Source: Vibrio panuliri (GTDB lineage Bacteria; Pseudomonadota; Gammaproteobacteria; Enterobacterales; Vibrionaceae). Taken from it: 64,000 nucleotides of DNA. The stretch covers positions 2,384,540-2,448,539 of the forward strand of contig NZ_AP019654.1 of assembly GCF_009938205.1 (NCBI RefSeq). Direction: 5' to 3'. Positions 1-9,535 of this stretch are shown here, in pieces. A program made the translations under genes and the position numbers. The stretch's first letter is position 1; each line of letters opens with the position of its first letter. The notes below the pieces were generated by a model, which saw only the letters and a program-made list of their open reading frames with translations, was not told where the DNA came from and made no database searches.

Positions 1-1
1 C

Positions 2-235
2 TTAACTGAGAAGTTTACTCAGTTTTTTGCTGATAAAGAGATCGATTTATCCTCGCTTAGCGCCCAAACCATCGATAAAGAGAAACTCGAGTCACAACAT
101 GATCAGTTTCATCTGACACTGACGGCATCCGTTGATTCAGAGTTTAACCTGATGCAGTTGCAAGAAGAGTTTACTGATCTTTGCCGCGAACTTGACGTAA
201 AAGGCTCACTTAATTTTATAAAAAACAGCCAATAA
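2..235 (+). CDS. gcvR: Glycine cleavage system transcriptional repressor GcvR, C-terminal part
   Basis: Open reading frame entering from the left edge and stopping with TAA at 233-235, 77 residues visible. The end reads as an ACT-domain tail (…EFTDLCRELDVKGSLNF…) like GcvR, which in enterobacteria binds GcvA and represses the glycine cleavage operon when glycine is low. The gene lies immediately upstream of bcp on the same strand, the same order as gcvR-bcp in E. coli, which supports the name. The N-terminal ACT domain is outside the window, so identity rests on the tail and on synteny. Confidence 0.72.
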   Translation, partial: LTEKFTQFFADKEIDLSSLSAQTIDKEKLESQHDQFHLTLTASVDSEFNLMQLQEEFTDLCRELDVKGSLNFIKNSQ

Positions 236-245
236 AGGAATGACC

Positions 246-713
246 ATGAACACGCTCACGGCAGGCTCTCCAGCTCCTGCATTTTCTCTTCAAGACCAAG
301 ATGGCAATCTCGTTAATCTCGCGGATTTTGCGGGCAAAAAAGTACTGTTTTACTTTTACCCAAAAGCAATGACGCCAGGTTGTACCGTTCAAGCGCAAGG
401 TTTACGTGATACTAAAGCCGAGCTAGACGCACATAATGTGGTCGTGTTAGGCGTTAGCATTGATCCTGTAAAACGTCTTGGTAAGTTTATTGAACGCGAC
501 AACCTAAACTTCACGCTTTTATCGGATGAAGACCATGCTGTCGCTGAACAATTTGGCGTTTGGGGTGAAAAAAAATTCATGGGTAAAGTGTATGATGGAC
601 TTCATCGCATTAGCTTTTTGATCGATGAAAACGGTGTGATTGAACACGTGTTCAACAAGTTTAAAACCAAAGATCATCACGAAGTCGTGCTGAACTACCT
701 TAATGGCAAATAG
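246..713 (+). CDS. bcp: Thioredoxin-dependent peroxiredoxin Bcp
   Basis: A 155-residue peroxiredoxin of the Bcp/PrxQ class, reducing hydrogen peroxide and organic peroxides with electrons from thioredoxin in the cytoplasm. The peroxidatic cysteine is in TPGCT (Cys46). The E. coli protein has a second cysteine five residues later; here that position is Gln (CTVQAQGL), so the usual resolving cysteine is missing and a one-Cys or alternative resolving mechanism is likely (inference). I start at ATG 246 because AAGGA at 235-239 is well spaced for it and too close for the ATG at 240. It follows gcvR by 10 bases and ends before a strong terminator. Confidence 0.95.
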   Translation: MNTLTAGSPAPAFSLQDQDGNLVNLADFAGKKVLFYFYPKAMTPGCTVQAQGLRDTKAELDAHNVVVLGVSIDPVKRLGKFIERDNLNFTLLSDEDHAVAEQFGVWGEKKFMGKVYDGLHRISFLIDENGVIEHVFNKFKTKDHHEVVLNYLNGK

Positions 714-731
714 CTCCTTTGCCTCAGACAC

Positions 732-764
732 AAAAAACGCCAGCTTTTGCTGGCGTTTTTTTTA
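732..764 (+). terminator. Bidirectional rho-independent terminator (bcp / chemoreceptor)
   Basis: Perfect 11-bp stem at 734-744 and 749-759 with a TTTT loop, A-tract on the left and T-tract on the right. It can end bcp on the plus strand and the convergent chemoreceptor gene on the minus strand. Confidence 0.9.
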
Positions 765-774
765 TCTATCAATC

Positions 775-2646
775 CTAAACAATAAATCTGTTTAGTAATT
801 CGTCCTGTTGACGGACATTAGCGGTTTGCTGCTCTGATGCAACCGTTGCATGTTCAGCGGCTCCCGCAACAATGCTGGAAAGGTCTTTGATTCGCACAGT
901 GTTGTTATTGATTTCTTCAGTCACTAAGCTTTGCTCTTCAGCGGCAGAAGCAATTTGCAAGTTCATATCCGTAATACTCTGAATGATGTTGCGGATTGCT
1001 TGCAGAGAATCGTTCGCTTGTTGTGCTTTTTCGACTGCCACATCTGCGGTTGTCTTACTTTCACTCATCGCTGAAGAGACTGCGCTCGCACCAGATTGCA
1101 GTTGCTCAATCATGCCACGAATCTCTGTCGTTGACTCTTGTGTACGCTGTGCCAGTGTTCTAACTTCATCTGCTACCACGGCAAAACCACGACCTGAATC
1201 GCCCGCTCGAGCAGCTTCAATGGCGGCATTAAGCGCCAATAGGTTGGTCTGATCGGCAATATCGTTGATGACTTTCAAAATCGTTTCGATATTACTCGTC
1301 GCAGACTCAAGACCCACCACTTCTTCCACAGCCTGATCGACTCGTAACGAAAGCTGACCAATCGCTTCTGTCGTATCTCCAACAATGGTCGAACCTTGGT
1401 CGGTAATGTTTTCTGCTTCTTTCACCGCAGCCGCTGCACTCTGAGCATTGTTTGCCACATCCGACGCCGTCATCGACATCTCGTTCATCGCGGTAGCCAG
1501 TTGTTCGAGCTGTTCTAACTGGCTAACCAATGCTTCCGATGCCTCTTTAGCATTGATGTGAGACTGCTCTGCATCAACCAGAATGTTTGAGCCAATTTGC
1601 TTAGATTGGATGATTTGCTGCTGAAGATTCTCGGTGAAAATATTGAAGTTTCGTCCTAGCTCAGCAAACTCTTGGTCTGTATTGGTATCTAGGCGTTTAG
1701 TTAAATCTCCCTGCCCTGAAGCCATATCTTCAATTGCATCGTGCAACTCTCGTAAAGGTCGCATTAAGAACTTAATCAGAAATGACAATCCACCAATACT
1801 CAACACTAATGCAATCAATGTGTATAGCATTGAACTATTACGCATATCAGTAACCGCTGAGAATGCAACGGATTGGTCGATAACCGCACCAATATACCAA
1901 CCTTCCGATTTTATTTCGGTAAAGCGAACTTCATAGTGCTTGCCGTCTTTCTCAAAGTACTGTGTGCCTTCACGTACTTCAGCTTCAGGGAGATAAGACG
2001 CAAGGCTTTTGCCGTTAAGTTCCGCATTGGGATGAGCGATGGTATTGCCATCACGAGTTAAAATAAACATGTAACCCGCATCCAACAAATTAACCTTGTT
2101 CACGATATTAGCGAGCTCAGTCAACTCAACATCATAAAACATGCTGCCAATAAACTGACCATTTTCTCTCACTGGCGTACCAATTGAGATCACCATTTTA
2201 TTGGTCATTGCATCGACATACGGATCCGTAACAATGGTATCCCCTTGCGCTTTGGCTTGTTTAAACCAAACTCGCGAGCGCGGGTCATAACTCGAATCTA
2301 CTTCCCATGACGCGTCATTTTCCAGTAAGAAACCATTATCTTGATACCCCAATCCAACAGTAATAAACCCTCGTTTAATGACGGATGTCTCTATCACTTG
2401 AGAGACATAGTTGTGATTGTTAGGCGCAAGTTCGATAAGTTCAGTGGTCGACTCGGCTAAATCTCTCTTACGAGCAATTTCCGAGCTGACAATAGCGCTA
2501 ACTCCATTTTCTAATTCCTCTAAGCTAGTATCGACTAACTTTTCTACTTCACTTTTAACTAACACAGACTGTTGCAAAGATAATAATACAATACTCAACA
2601 ACAACAGAGCTGATGAAGCTAACACTATTTTTTGACTAAATTTCAC
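775..2646 (-). CDS. Methyl-accepting chemotaxis protein (dCache type), copy 1
   Basis: Transmembrane chemoreceptor of 623 residues. Order: N-terminal membrane helix (about 8-28), periplasmic double-Cache sensor domain (about 35-270) with the R-x2-W and DPYVD residues typical of amino-acid-binding Cache domains, second membrane helix (about 272-293), HAMP (about 294-346), and a signalling coiled coil whose conserved tip ([25 protein letters not shown]) sits near 467-496. It would pass ligand signals to CheA/CheW. I place the start at a GTG at 2646 (VKFSQK) rather than the GTG at 2658, because the neighbouring paralogue has the same first residues after GTG with a clear ribosome binding site, and this choice makes both proteins exactly 623 residues. 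A sigma-28 promoter lies upstream at 2686-2712. The ligand is unknown. Confidence 0.93.
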   Translation of the reverse strand: MKFSQKIVLASSALLLLSIVLLSLQQSVLVKSEVEKLVDTSLEELENGVSAIVSSEIARKRDLAESTTELIELAPNNHNYVSQVIETSVIKRGFITVGLGYQDNGFLLENDASWEVDSSYDPRSRVWFKQAKAQGDTIVTDPYVDAMTNKMVISIGTPVRENGQFIGSMFYDVELTELANIVNKVNLLDAGYMFILTRDGNTIAHPNAELNGKSLASYLPEAEVREGTQYFEKDGKHYEVRFTEIKSEGWYIGAVIDQSVAFSAVTDMRNSSMLYTLIALVLSIGGLSFLIKFLMRPLRELHDAIEDMASGQGDLTKRLDTNTDQEFAELGRNFNIFTENLQQQIIQSKQIGSNILVDAEQSHINAKEASEALVSQLEQLEQLATAMNEMSMTASDVANNAQSAAAAVKEAENITDQGSTIVGDTTEAIGQLSLRVDQAVEEVVGLESATSNIETILKVINDIADQTNLLALNAAIEAARAGDSGRGFAVVADEVRTLAQRTQESTTEIRGMIEQLQSGASAVSSAMSESKTTADVAVEKAQQANDSLQAIRNIIQSITDMNLQIASAAEEQSLVTEEINNNTVRIKDLSSIVAGAAEHATVASEQQTANVRQQDELLNRFIV

Positions 2647-2685
2647 GATGCGCCCCACAAAAATACTGAGATTAATTTAGCTATT

Positions 2686-2712
2686 TTATCGACAACGATT
2701 TTCGAAACTTTA
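2686..2712 (-). promoter_or_regulatory. Sigma-28 (FliA) promoter for chemoreceptor copy 1
   Basis: On the minus strand TAAAGTTT, 11 bases, GTCGATAA, compared with the FliA consensus TAAAGTTT-N11-GCCGATAA: one mismatch in 16. It ends 40 bases from the GTG start. This ties the receptor to the late flagellar regulon. Confidence 0.82.
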
Positions 2713-2890
2713 GCCTTTAAGTGCAATTTCTAATCAAAGCGATATGAAACGTTAATTGAAGAGTTGAAATTTGTTACACAGATCCACTGATAGCAGGACA
2801 TCATCAGCACACTCCTAATGTCCTGCTTGGCGGTTTCCCCCAAGAGATGGAAGCGCGTTTAGCCTCGATGCGAGGGCCAACTGAGCAGGC

Positions 2891-2919
2891 AAAAAAAACG
2901 CCAGCAAATGCTGGCGTTT
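2891..2919 (-). terminator. Rho-independent terminator after chemoreceptor copy 2
   Basis: Stem of 10 bp at 2896-2905 and 2910-2919 with an AAAT loop; eight A's at 2891-2898 become a T-tract on the minus strand. It separates the two chemoreceptor genes, so copy 1 has its own transcript. The remaining 2713-2890 shows nothing I recognise. Confidence 0.87.
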
Positions 2920-2934
2920 AACTCTTGATGCTTG

Positions 2935-4806
2935 TTACACAATGAACTTGTTAAGCAGTTCATCTTGCTGGCGTACGCTGTCCGATTGCAATTGCGTCGC
3001 CTGCGTGGACTGTATCGCCGCTTCAGACACTTGAGTCGACAAATCTTTGATACGAACAGTATTACTGTTGATCTCTTCTGACACTAAACTTTGCTCTTCA
3101 GCCGCGGAGGCAATTTGCAAGTTCATGTCGGTAATACGTTGAATGATTGAACGAATCGCTTGCAAAGATTCATTCGCTTGATGCGCTTTACCCACCGCAA
3201 TGTCCGCTGTGGATTTACTTTCATTCATCGCAGAAGAAACCGCGCTCGCGCCAGATTGCAGTTGCTCTATCATGCCACGAATTTCAGTCGTCGATTGTTG
3301 AGTGCGTTGAGCAAGGGTTCGAACTTCATCGGCAACAACAGCAAAGCCGCGTCCCGATTCACCCGCTCGTGCAGCTTCAATCGCTGCGTTCAGTGCTAAC
3401 AAGTTAGTTTGATCAGCAATATCGTTAATCACCTTCAAAATGGTTTCGATATTATTAGTTGCCGATGCCAGACCCGCCACCTCTTCAACGGCTTGGTCGA
3501 CACGCAGCGAGAGTTGACTGATCGCCTCAGAAGTAGCGCTTACTACCTGTGAGCCTTGATCGGTAACATGCTCCGCTTCTTTCACAGCCTCTGCAGCGCC
3601 TTGTGCATTATTAGCCACATCCGACGCAGTCACAGACATTTCATGCATCGCGGTGGCCAACTGTTCTAATTCTTCAAGTTGACTTGCTACGGCTTTCGAA
3701 GCGTCTTGTGCATTGATATGGGCTTGCTCTGTTCCAACCAAAATATCAGCGCCAATCGCTTTAGATTGAATGATTTGCTGCTGCAAGTTCTCAGTAAAGG
3801 TATTAAAACCTCTCGCTAATTGCGCAAATTCCGCATCGGTATTGGTGTCTAATCGCTTAGTTAGATCCCCCTGACCTGACGCAACATCTTGAATCGCATT
3901 GTTGAGCTCATTAAGAGGGCGCATTAGGAATTTGATCAACAACGATAGACCAAGCACACTCAGCAACACAGCAATCGACACATAGATAATCGTACTGTTG
4001 CGCATCTCGTCAACTGTCGCCATCACAACTGATTCATCAAGAATCGAGCCCACATACCAGTTTTCATTACTCACTTTAGTAAAGCGAACTAGGTAAGATT
4101 TGCCATCTTTTTCAAAATGCTGTTCTCCTTCTTTAACCGCAATTTGAGGCAAATAGTCACTAATTGGCTGACCATTATTTTTGGCATCTGGGTGCGCAAT
4201 TGTGGTGCCATTTTGAGCAACGATAAACAGGTAACCCGCATCAAACAAATTCGTTTGATTAACCTTCTCAGCTAATGCTGTTAGCTCCATGTCGTAGAAA
4301 ACGACGCCAATAAAGTCACCTTTATTTTTCATTGGCATAGCGATTGAAATCACCACACTGTTGGTTGATGAATCCACATACGGATCGGTGATAATCAATC
4401 CATCTTGAGCTTTTGCATCTTGATACCATGGTCGTGTGTGAGTGGCATAGCTAGAATCGACTTCCCAGCTATCATCATTTTCGATCACTCTCGCGTCTGA
4501 CTCATAACCAGCACCTACAACGATGTACTCATTTTTTACAATGGGTGTTTCAAGGACCGAAGAGACGTAGTCATAGTTGGTTGGGTCCAGTTCAATCATT
4601 TGGGTGGTGGATTGTGCTAACTTACGATTGCCCTCCATTTCAGAGCTAACCGCGCGGCTAAGCTCTTGTTCAATTTCGTTCAAACTGGTGCTAACTAGAC
4701 TCTCAACTTCTGCCTTTACGAGCATGGATTGTTGAATAGACAAAAGCGCAACAGTAGTGAAAAGCAATGCCGAGGAAGCGGCGACGATTTTTTGGCTGAA
4801 CTTCAC
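2935..4806 (-). CDS. Methyl-accepting chemotaxis protein (dCache type), copy 2
   Basis: Second chemoreceptor, also 623 residues, clearly a tandem duplicate of the gene at 775-2646: same architecture (helix, double Cache, helix, HAMP, signalling domain), nearly identical cytoplasmic half and the same C-terminus (…[10 protein letters not shown]). The sensor half has diverged more (for example [13 protein letters not shown] against [14 protein letters not shown]), suggesting a different or shifted ligand range; the Tyr of the amino-acid motif is present here where copy 1 has Phe. The start is the GTG at 4806, preceded by GAGGT at good distance; an upstream TTG at 4836 is in frame but has no ribosome binding site. 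A sigma-28 promoter lies at 4842-4868. Confidence 0.94.
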   Translation of the reverse strand: MKFSQKIVAASSALLFTTVALLSIQQSMLVKAEVESLVSTSLNEIEQELSRAVSSEMEGNRKLAQSTTQMIELDPTNYDYVSSVLETPIVKNEYIVVGAGYESDARVIENDDSWEVDSSYATHTRPWYQDAKAQDGLIITDPYVDSSTNSVVISIAMPMKNKGDFIGVVFYDMELTALAEKVNQTNLFDAGYLFIVAQNGTTIAHPDAKNNGQPISDYLPQIAVKEGEQHFEKDGKSYLVRFTKVSNENWYVGSILDESVVMATVDEMRNSTIIYVSIAVLLSVLGLSLLIKFLMRPLNELNNAIQDVASGQGDLTKRLDTNTDAEFAQLARGFNTFTENLQQQIIQSKAIGADILVGTEQAHINAQDASKAVASQLEELEQLATAMHEMSVTASDVANNAQGAAEAVKEAEHVTDQGSQVVSATSEAISQLSLRVDQAVEEVAGLASATNNIETILKVINDIADQTNLLALNAAIEAARAGESGRGFAVVADEVRTLAQRTQQSTTEIRGMIEQLQSGASAVSSAMNESKSTADIAVGKAHQANESLQAIRSIIQRITDMNLQIASAAEEQSLVSEEINSNTVRIKDLSTQVSEAAIQSTQATQLQSDSVRQQDELLNKFIV

Positions 4807-4841
4807 ATTTACCTCATATAAAAAAATCAGCAACAAGTTCT

Positions 4842-4868
4842 ATATCGGCATGCTTTATATGAAGTTTA
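4842..4868 (-). promoter_or_regulatory. Sigma-28 (FliA) promoter for chemoreceptor copy 2
   Basis: Minus strand TAAACTTC, 11 bases, GCCGATAT: the -35 core TAAA and a near-perfect -10 GCCGATA at the canonical spacing. It ends 36 bases from the GTG start, the same geometry as for copy 1. Confidence 0.8.
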
Positions 4869-4932
4869 TAGATAATTATACGGTTATTTATAGAATGGAT
4901 AACGGTAAATTTTAAGTCTTTGAGTTATTAAC

Positions 4933-4965
4933 AAAAAAGCCAACCTTGGTCTGGTTGGCTTTTTT
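4933..4965 (-). terminator. Rho-independent terminator after perM
   Basis: Stem AAAAGCCAACC / GGTTGGCTTTT at 4935-4945 and 4953-4963, with A/T tracts on both sides. It lies just beyond the stop codon of the minus-strand perM gene. Confidence 0.87.
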
Positions 4966-4989
4966 AGTATTGGAATAAAGATCTCAGTT

Positions 4990-6060
4990 TTATGCGCTCT
5001 CGGTTTCACTTTCGACACTACTTGGTAGTGCGTGCCATACCGCTTTTACTAGAGTCGCCAGTGGGATCGCAAAGAATACGCCCCAAAATCCCCAAAGCCC
5101 ACCAAACACCAGTACCGCGACAATAATCGCCACAGGGTGAAGATTTACCGCCTCAGAGAATAGGACAGGCACCAATACGTTACCATCCAACGCTTGGATA
5201 ATTCCGTAAGCGATTAACAAATAGTAAAAGTCAGGAGATAAGCCCCATTGGAACAAACCTACCATCGCAACTGGCACCGTCACTGCCGCTGCACCAATAT
5301 ATGGAATTAGTACCGAAAAACCAACCGCAACCGCCAACAGTACCGAGTAACGTAAGTCGAGAATCGCAAAGGTCACGTAACTCACGCCACCAACAATCAG
5401 AATCTCCATCACCTTACCACGAATATAGTTCGAGATTTGCTCATTCATCTCATCCCAAACTTTGGTCGCTAACTTACGGTTACGCGGTAGCATACCGCTT
5501 GCCATATCAATCATCTCTTCTTTGTCTTTGAGTAAGAAGAACACCAGCAACGGCACCAAAATAAGATAAACCGCAATAGCGGCAAGGCTAACTAAAGAAG
5601 CAAGCGACCCTTTAACCACCGTCTCACCAACGCTGATCACTTGGTTTTTCGCATTAGTCACTAACGACTCAACAATCTGCAAGTTCGCCAGTTCAGGGTA
5701 CTTTTGCGGCAGCTCTGCAATCACTTTCTGCAATCCGCTGTACATGTTAGGGATGTCATTAATTAAGTTGCCAACCTGCGTCCAGATCGTGGGTACTAAA
5801 CCAAATACAGCAACGAGCGCTAAGCTCAAGAAGGTCAATATAGCAGCCATCACCGCTAATGTTCGAGGGATCCCAAGCTGAGTCAGTTTCGAAACAGGCC
5901 ACTCAAGTAGATACGCGAGTACAATCGCCACCAGCAGCGGGGCAATTAAATGACCAAAAAAATAGATGGTAATAAACCCGAAGAGAAGGATTGCAACTAA
6001 GCTGGCTGCATGCGGATCTGAAAAACGTCGTTTATACCAACGAGTCACCATTTCTAACAT
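4990..6060 (-). CDS. perM: PerM, AI-2E (TqsA) family membrane protein
   Basis: Polytopic inner-membrane protein of 356 residues in the AI-2 exporter/PerM family. About eight hydrophobic helices are visible, with a long periplasmic segment around 70-150 and the conserved family stretches LVPLLVFFLLKDKE, GFSVLIPYIGA and GGLWGFWGVFFAIPLATL. It aligns end to end with E. coli PerM as I recall it, including the start MLEM…WYKRRFSDP, and it lies beside bepA and the arsC-like gene as in E. coli. The transported substrate is not established. Its start overlaps the 3' end of the TusA-like gene by 29 bases, so the two are probably translationally linked. Confidence 0.92.
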   Translation of the reverse strand: MLEMVTRWYKRRFSDPHAASLVAILLFGFITIYFFGHLIAPLLVAIVLAYLLEWPVSKLTQLGIPRTLAVMAAILTFLSLALVAVFGLVPTIWTQVGNLINDIPNMYSGLQKVIAELPQKYPELANLQIVESLVTNAKNQVISVGETVVKGSLASLVSLAAIAVYLILVPLLVFFLLKDKEEMIDMASGMLPRNRKLATKVWDEMNEQISNYIRGKVMEILIVGGVSYVTFAILDLRYSVLLAVAVGFSVLIPYIGAAAVTVPVAMVGLFQWGLSPDFYYLLIAYGIIQALDGNVLVPVLFSEAVNLHPVAIIVAVLVFGGLWGFWGVFFAIPLATLVKAVWHALPSSVESETESA

Positions 6061-6283
6061 CGAGAACTTTCCCTCTAGTTACGTTCAATGAGTAATAGTC
6101 ACAGCACTGCTTCAATTCAACTTCAAATGAATGCTGGCTAAGAAAGCGAACAATATCGGACTTGGAGCTAGAATCTGTAATCAGAATATTCAGCGTTTCA
6201 CCTTCAACCAACGCCATAGAGTGGCGCTTGGCAAGAAGCAAAGAAAGGGGGCAACGTTGTTCTCGTAAGTCTAACTCTATCAT
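6032..6283 (-). CDS. TusA/SirA-family small sulfurtransferase-like protein
   Basis: An 83-residue protein of the TusA/YeeD/YedF family, which carries persulfide sulfur on a cysteine near the N-terminus. The expected Asp-Leu-Arg-x3-Cys-Pro sequence is present (Cys11, DLREQRCP), but the family motif CPxP is CPLS here, so the second proline is lost. A second cysteine pair (QCCDYY, near residue 60) is unusual for TusA. The gene is upstream of perM and overlaps it by 29 bases. A true TusA role in tRNA thiolation is unlikely because this looks like a divergent paralogue; its sulfur partner is unknown. Confidence 0.85.
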   Translation of the reverse strand: MIELDLREQRCPLSLLLAKRHSMALVEGETLNILITDSSSKSDIVRFLSQHSFEVELKQCCDYYSLNVTRGKVLDVRNGDSLV

Positions 6284-6624
6284 TTGACTCGCTGAAGCCG
6301 AATAAACAGTATCAACGCAACATTGTATACTTAACCGCTCAAAATTGCTCGCGCTGTCGAAACAACTCGCAGTAAAAAGGCTTTTGCGATAAATACTCGT
6401 TATGATTGAACAACTTTATTTGCTTTGAAACCCTCTCACAAATAAAGTGTCTAAGGAGAAACCAGAGACTTTTCGAGCGACAAAGCGATATACCGATGCA
6501 AATTTACTATATCGCTGTTATAAATTGACTCCTGAACTTATCAGGCGGAGTTATCTCTCTGCGGATTGCACAAATGATGTCTAGACACAAGACATCATCT
6601 CAACAGGAAACGAACCAGCAAGCT
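6284..6624. promoter_or_regulatory. Divergent promoter and leader region between the TusA-like gene and bepA
   Basis: About 340 bases without a gene. It holds two perfect 9-bp inverted repeats: CTTTATTTG / CAAATAAAG at 6414-6422 and 6439-6447, and AGCGATATA / TATATCGCT at 6484-6492 and 6508-6516. A third imperfect hairpin (ACTCC…GGAGT) is near 6525-6550. These could be operators or leader hairpins. I see no unambiguous -10/-35 pair. Confidence 0.5.
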
Positions 6625-8082
6625 ATGTTTAAAAAGACGCGATCTTTAATCGCCCTATGTATTGCGACAACACTGAGCGTCCCTTCCGCCCCTTTGATGG
6701 CTAATACGTTCGATTTGCCTGACATTGGCACGGCAGCCAGTGGCACCCTAACCATTGATCAAGAATTGCAATACGGCGATGCCTACATGCGTATGCTGCG
6801 CAATCGGGCGCCTATCATTAATGATCCGGTGCTCAATGAGTACGTCGATACATTAGGCCATCAATTAGTCGCCAACGCTGATGATGTAAAAACCCCATTT
6901 ACCTTTTTTATGATTCGCGATCGCAATATTAACGCCTTTGCTTTTTTTGGCGGTTATATTGCAATCCATTCGGGACTCTTCTTACACGCTCGTTCAGAGA
7001 GTGAGCTTGCGTCAGTCTTAGCGCACGAAATTGCCCACGTAACCCAGCGCCATTTGGCGCGTAGTATGGAAGAGCAAGCCAGACGCTCTCCTGTGACAAT
7101 GGCTGCGCTTGCTGGCTCGCTACTGCTTGCCATCGCAGCACCTGAAGCGGGTATGGCTGCGATCACCGCCACGACAGCAGGCAATATACAAGGTCAAATC
7201 AACTACACTCGCAGCAACGAGAAAGAAGCAGACCGATTTGGTATTGCCACCCTGTCGAAAGCGGGGTTTGACGTCAATGCGATGCCGAGTTTCTTTGGAC
7301 GCTTGGCTGAAGAGTATCGCTACGCCACTACCCTACCGCCGATGCTGCTCACTCACCCGTTGCCACAAGATCGTATAACCGACTCAAGAGCACGAGCACA
7401 AAGCTACCCGCAAAAGCGTGTCAGTGCGTCGCTCGGCTATAATTTGGCGCGCGCGCGAGTGGTCGCTCGCTATGCTGGAATCAAATCTGATGCTGCACTC
7501 GATTGGCTCTCGCGCCGAGAGGAGAAAGCACCACAATCAATTAAGCCAGCAATGCAATATGGTCAAGCACTGGTCTACCTCGACAATAACCAACTCGATA
7601 AGGCTGCGCCAATTTTAGAACAGCTACATCAAATGGATGATAACAATCGCTTCTACCTCGATGCCTTATCCGATCTTTACATTGCGCAGAAGCAGCCACA
7701 AAAAGCGAGCAGCATGCTTGAGAAAGCATTGAAGTCAGAGCCCAACAACCCTGTTTTGATGATCAACTACGCCAACAGTTTGCTGGCTCAAGATAAGTTT
7801 GAACAAGCGATTCGCGTATTGCAGCGCTACACTCACGACAACAGCAATGACGTCAATGGTTGGCATCTAATGTCAGAAACCAGTATCAAAATGGGTGACA
7901 GCCAAGGAGATCTTGCGGCTCGTGCAGAAATCCTCGCGCTCAAAGCCAACTGGAATAAAGCAATACAGTATTACACTCAGGCCAGTCAAATGGCTGAGTT
8001 AGGCAGTTTAGAACAAGCCAGATATGATGCGCGTATTGACCAATTGCTGGTACAACGCGATCGATTTATGGCACTACAATAA
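6625..8082 (+). CDS. bepA: BepA, periplasmic M48 metalloprotease and chaperone with TPR repeats
   Basis: 485-residue homologue of E. coli BepA (YfgC), which helps LptD and other outer-membrane proteins assemble and degrades stalled forms. A signal peptide (FKKTRSLIALCIATTLS…, cleaved near LMA-N) is followed by the M48 domain with the zinc motif HEIAH at 134-138 and the third ligand Glu201 in EKEAD. The C-terminal half carries TPR-like helices ending in ARYDARIDQL as in E. coli. I start at ATG 6625 because it begins a normal signal peptide; an in-frame ATG at 6574 would add 17 polar residues before it. Neither start has a strong ribosome binding site. Confidence 0.93.
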   Translation: MFKKTRSLIALCIATTLSVPSAPLMANTFDLPDIGTAASGTLTIDQELQYGDAYMRMLRNRAPIINDPVLNEYVDTLGHQLVANADDVKTPFTFFMIRDRNINAFAFFGGYIAIHSGLFLHARSESELASVLAHEIAHVTQRHLARSMEEQARRSPVTMAALAGSLLLAIAAPEAGMAAITATTAGNIQGQINYTRSNEKEADRFGIATLSKAGFDVNAMPSFFGRLAEEYRYATTLPPMLLTHPLPQDRITDSRARAQSYPQKRVSASLGYNLARARVVARYAGIKSDAALDWLSRREEKAPQSIKPAMQYGQALVYLDNNQLDKAAPILEQLHQMDDNNRFYLDALSDLYIAQKQPQKASSMLEKALKSEPNNPVLMINYANSLLAQDKFEQAIRVLQRYTHDNSNDVNGWHLMSETSIKMGDSQGDLAARAEILALKANWNKAIQYYTQASQMAELGSLEQARYDARIDQLLVQRDRFMALQ

Positions 8083-8096
8083 AAAGGAGATGTAAA

Positions 8097-9013
<917 letters not shown>

Positions 9014-9015
9014 CT

Positions 9016-9465
9016 ATGCACGAAAGCGCAACAGATCGTTTGCTAAAAGATATGAAGCCTGCGACAAAGGCCTATCGTTTACTGGCGTTAAGCGCCAACC
9101 TTGCCTTACTTGCTTGGGTTGCCATTTGGCAAATATCACTCTCTCCCCACCCACATATCAGTAGTACCACACTGGCGATTGCTTGGTGTATTCCGCTATT
9201 GCTGCCTCTTCCCGGTATTTTAGCGGGTAAACCCTATACCCATGCATGGGCAAACTTTGTTTTGATGCTCTATTTTTTGCACGCTTTGACCATCATCTAC
9301 GTCGATGGTGGAGAACGTTTACTGGCCATCATCGAGCTGCTCCTCACCAGTGGTGCATTTGCGGGTAACATTCTTTATGCCCGAGCGCGCGGTAAGGAAT
9401 TAGGTTTAAAACTCAGTCGTTTATCAGAAGTTGAGAAAAAAGAACGAGCAAAATTTGAAAAGTAA
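9016..9465 (+). CDS. DUF2069 family membrane protein
   Basis: 149-residue protein with four hydrophobic segments (about 20-40, 53-71, 80-98 and 102-120) and a charged, lysine-rich cytoplasmic tail. It resembles the DUF2069 family found beside wrbA/arsC-type genes in gammaproteobacteria; its function is unknown. The ATG at 9016 follows AAGGAG with ideal spacing and comes two bases after the previous stop; the same frame is open further upstream only by chance across the WrbA-like gene. A terminator follows at once, closing the bepA operon. Confidence 0.88.
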   Translation: MHESATDRLLKDMKPATKAYRLLALSANLALLAWVAIWQISLSPHPHISSTTLAIAWCIPLLLPLPGILAGKPYTHAWANFVLMLYFLHALTIIYVDGGERLLAIIELLLTSGAFAGNILYARARGKELGLKLSRLSEVEKKERAKFEK

Positions 9466-9477
9466 TCTGCTGAAAAT

Positions 9478-9511
9478 ATAAAGGTCTAGCGAATGCTAGA
9501 CCTTTATTTTG
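9478..9511 (+). terminator. Terminator between convergent DUF2069 and DUF2066 genes
   Basis: Perfect 10-bp stem AAGGTCTAGC / GCTAGACCTT at 9481-9490 and 9495-9504 with a GAAT loop and a T-rich right flank. It probably serves the plus-strand operon. Confidence 0.85.
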
Positions 9512-9535
9512 TCACAACGTCTCACCCATTAGCGG

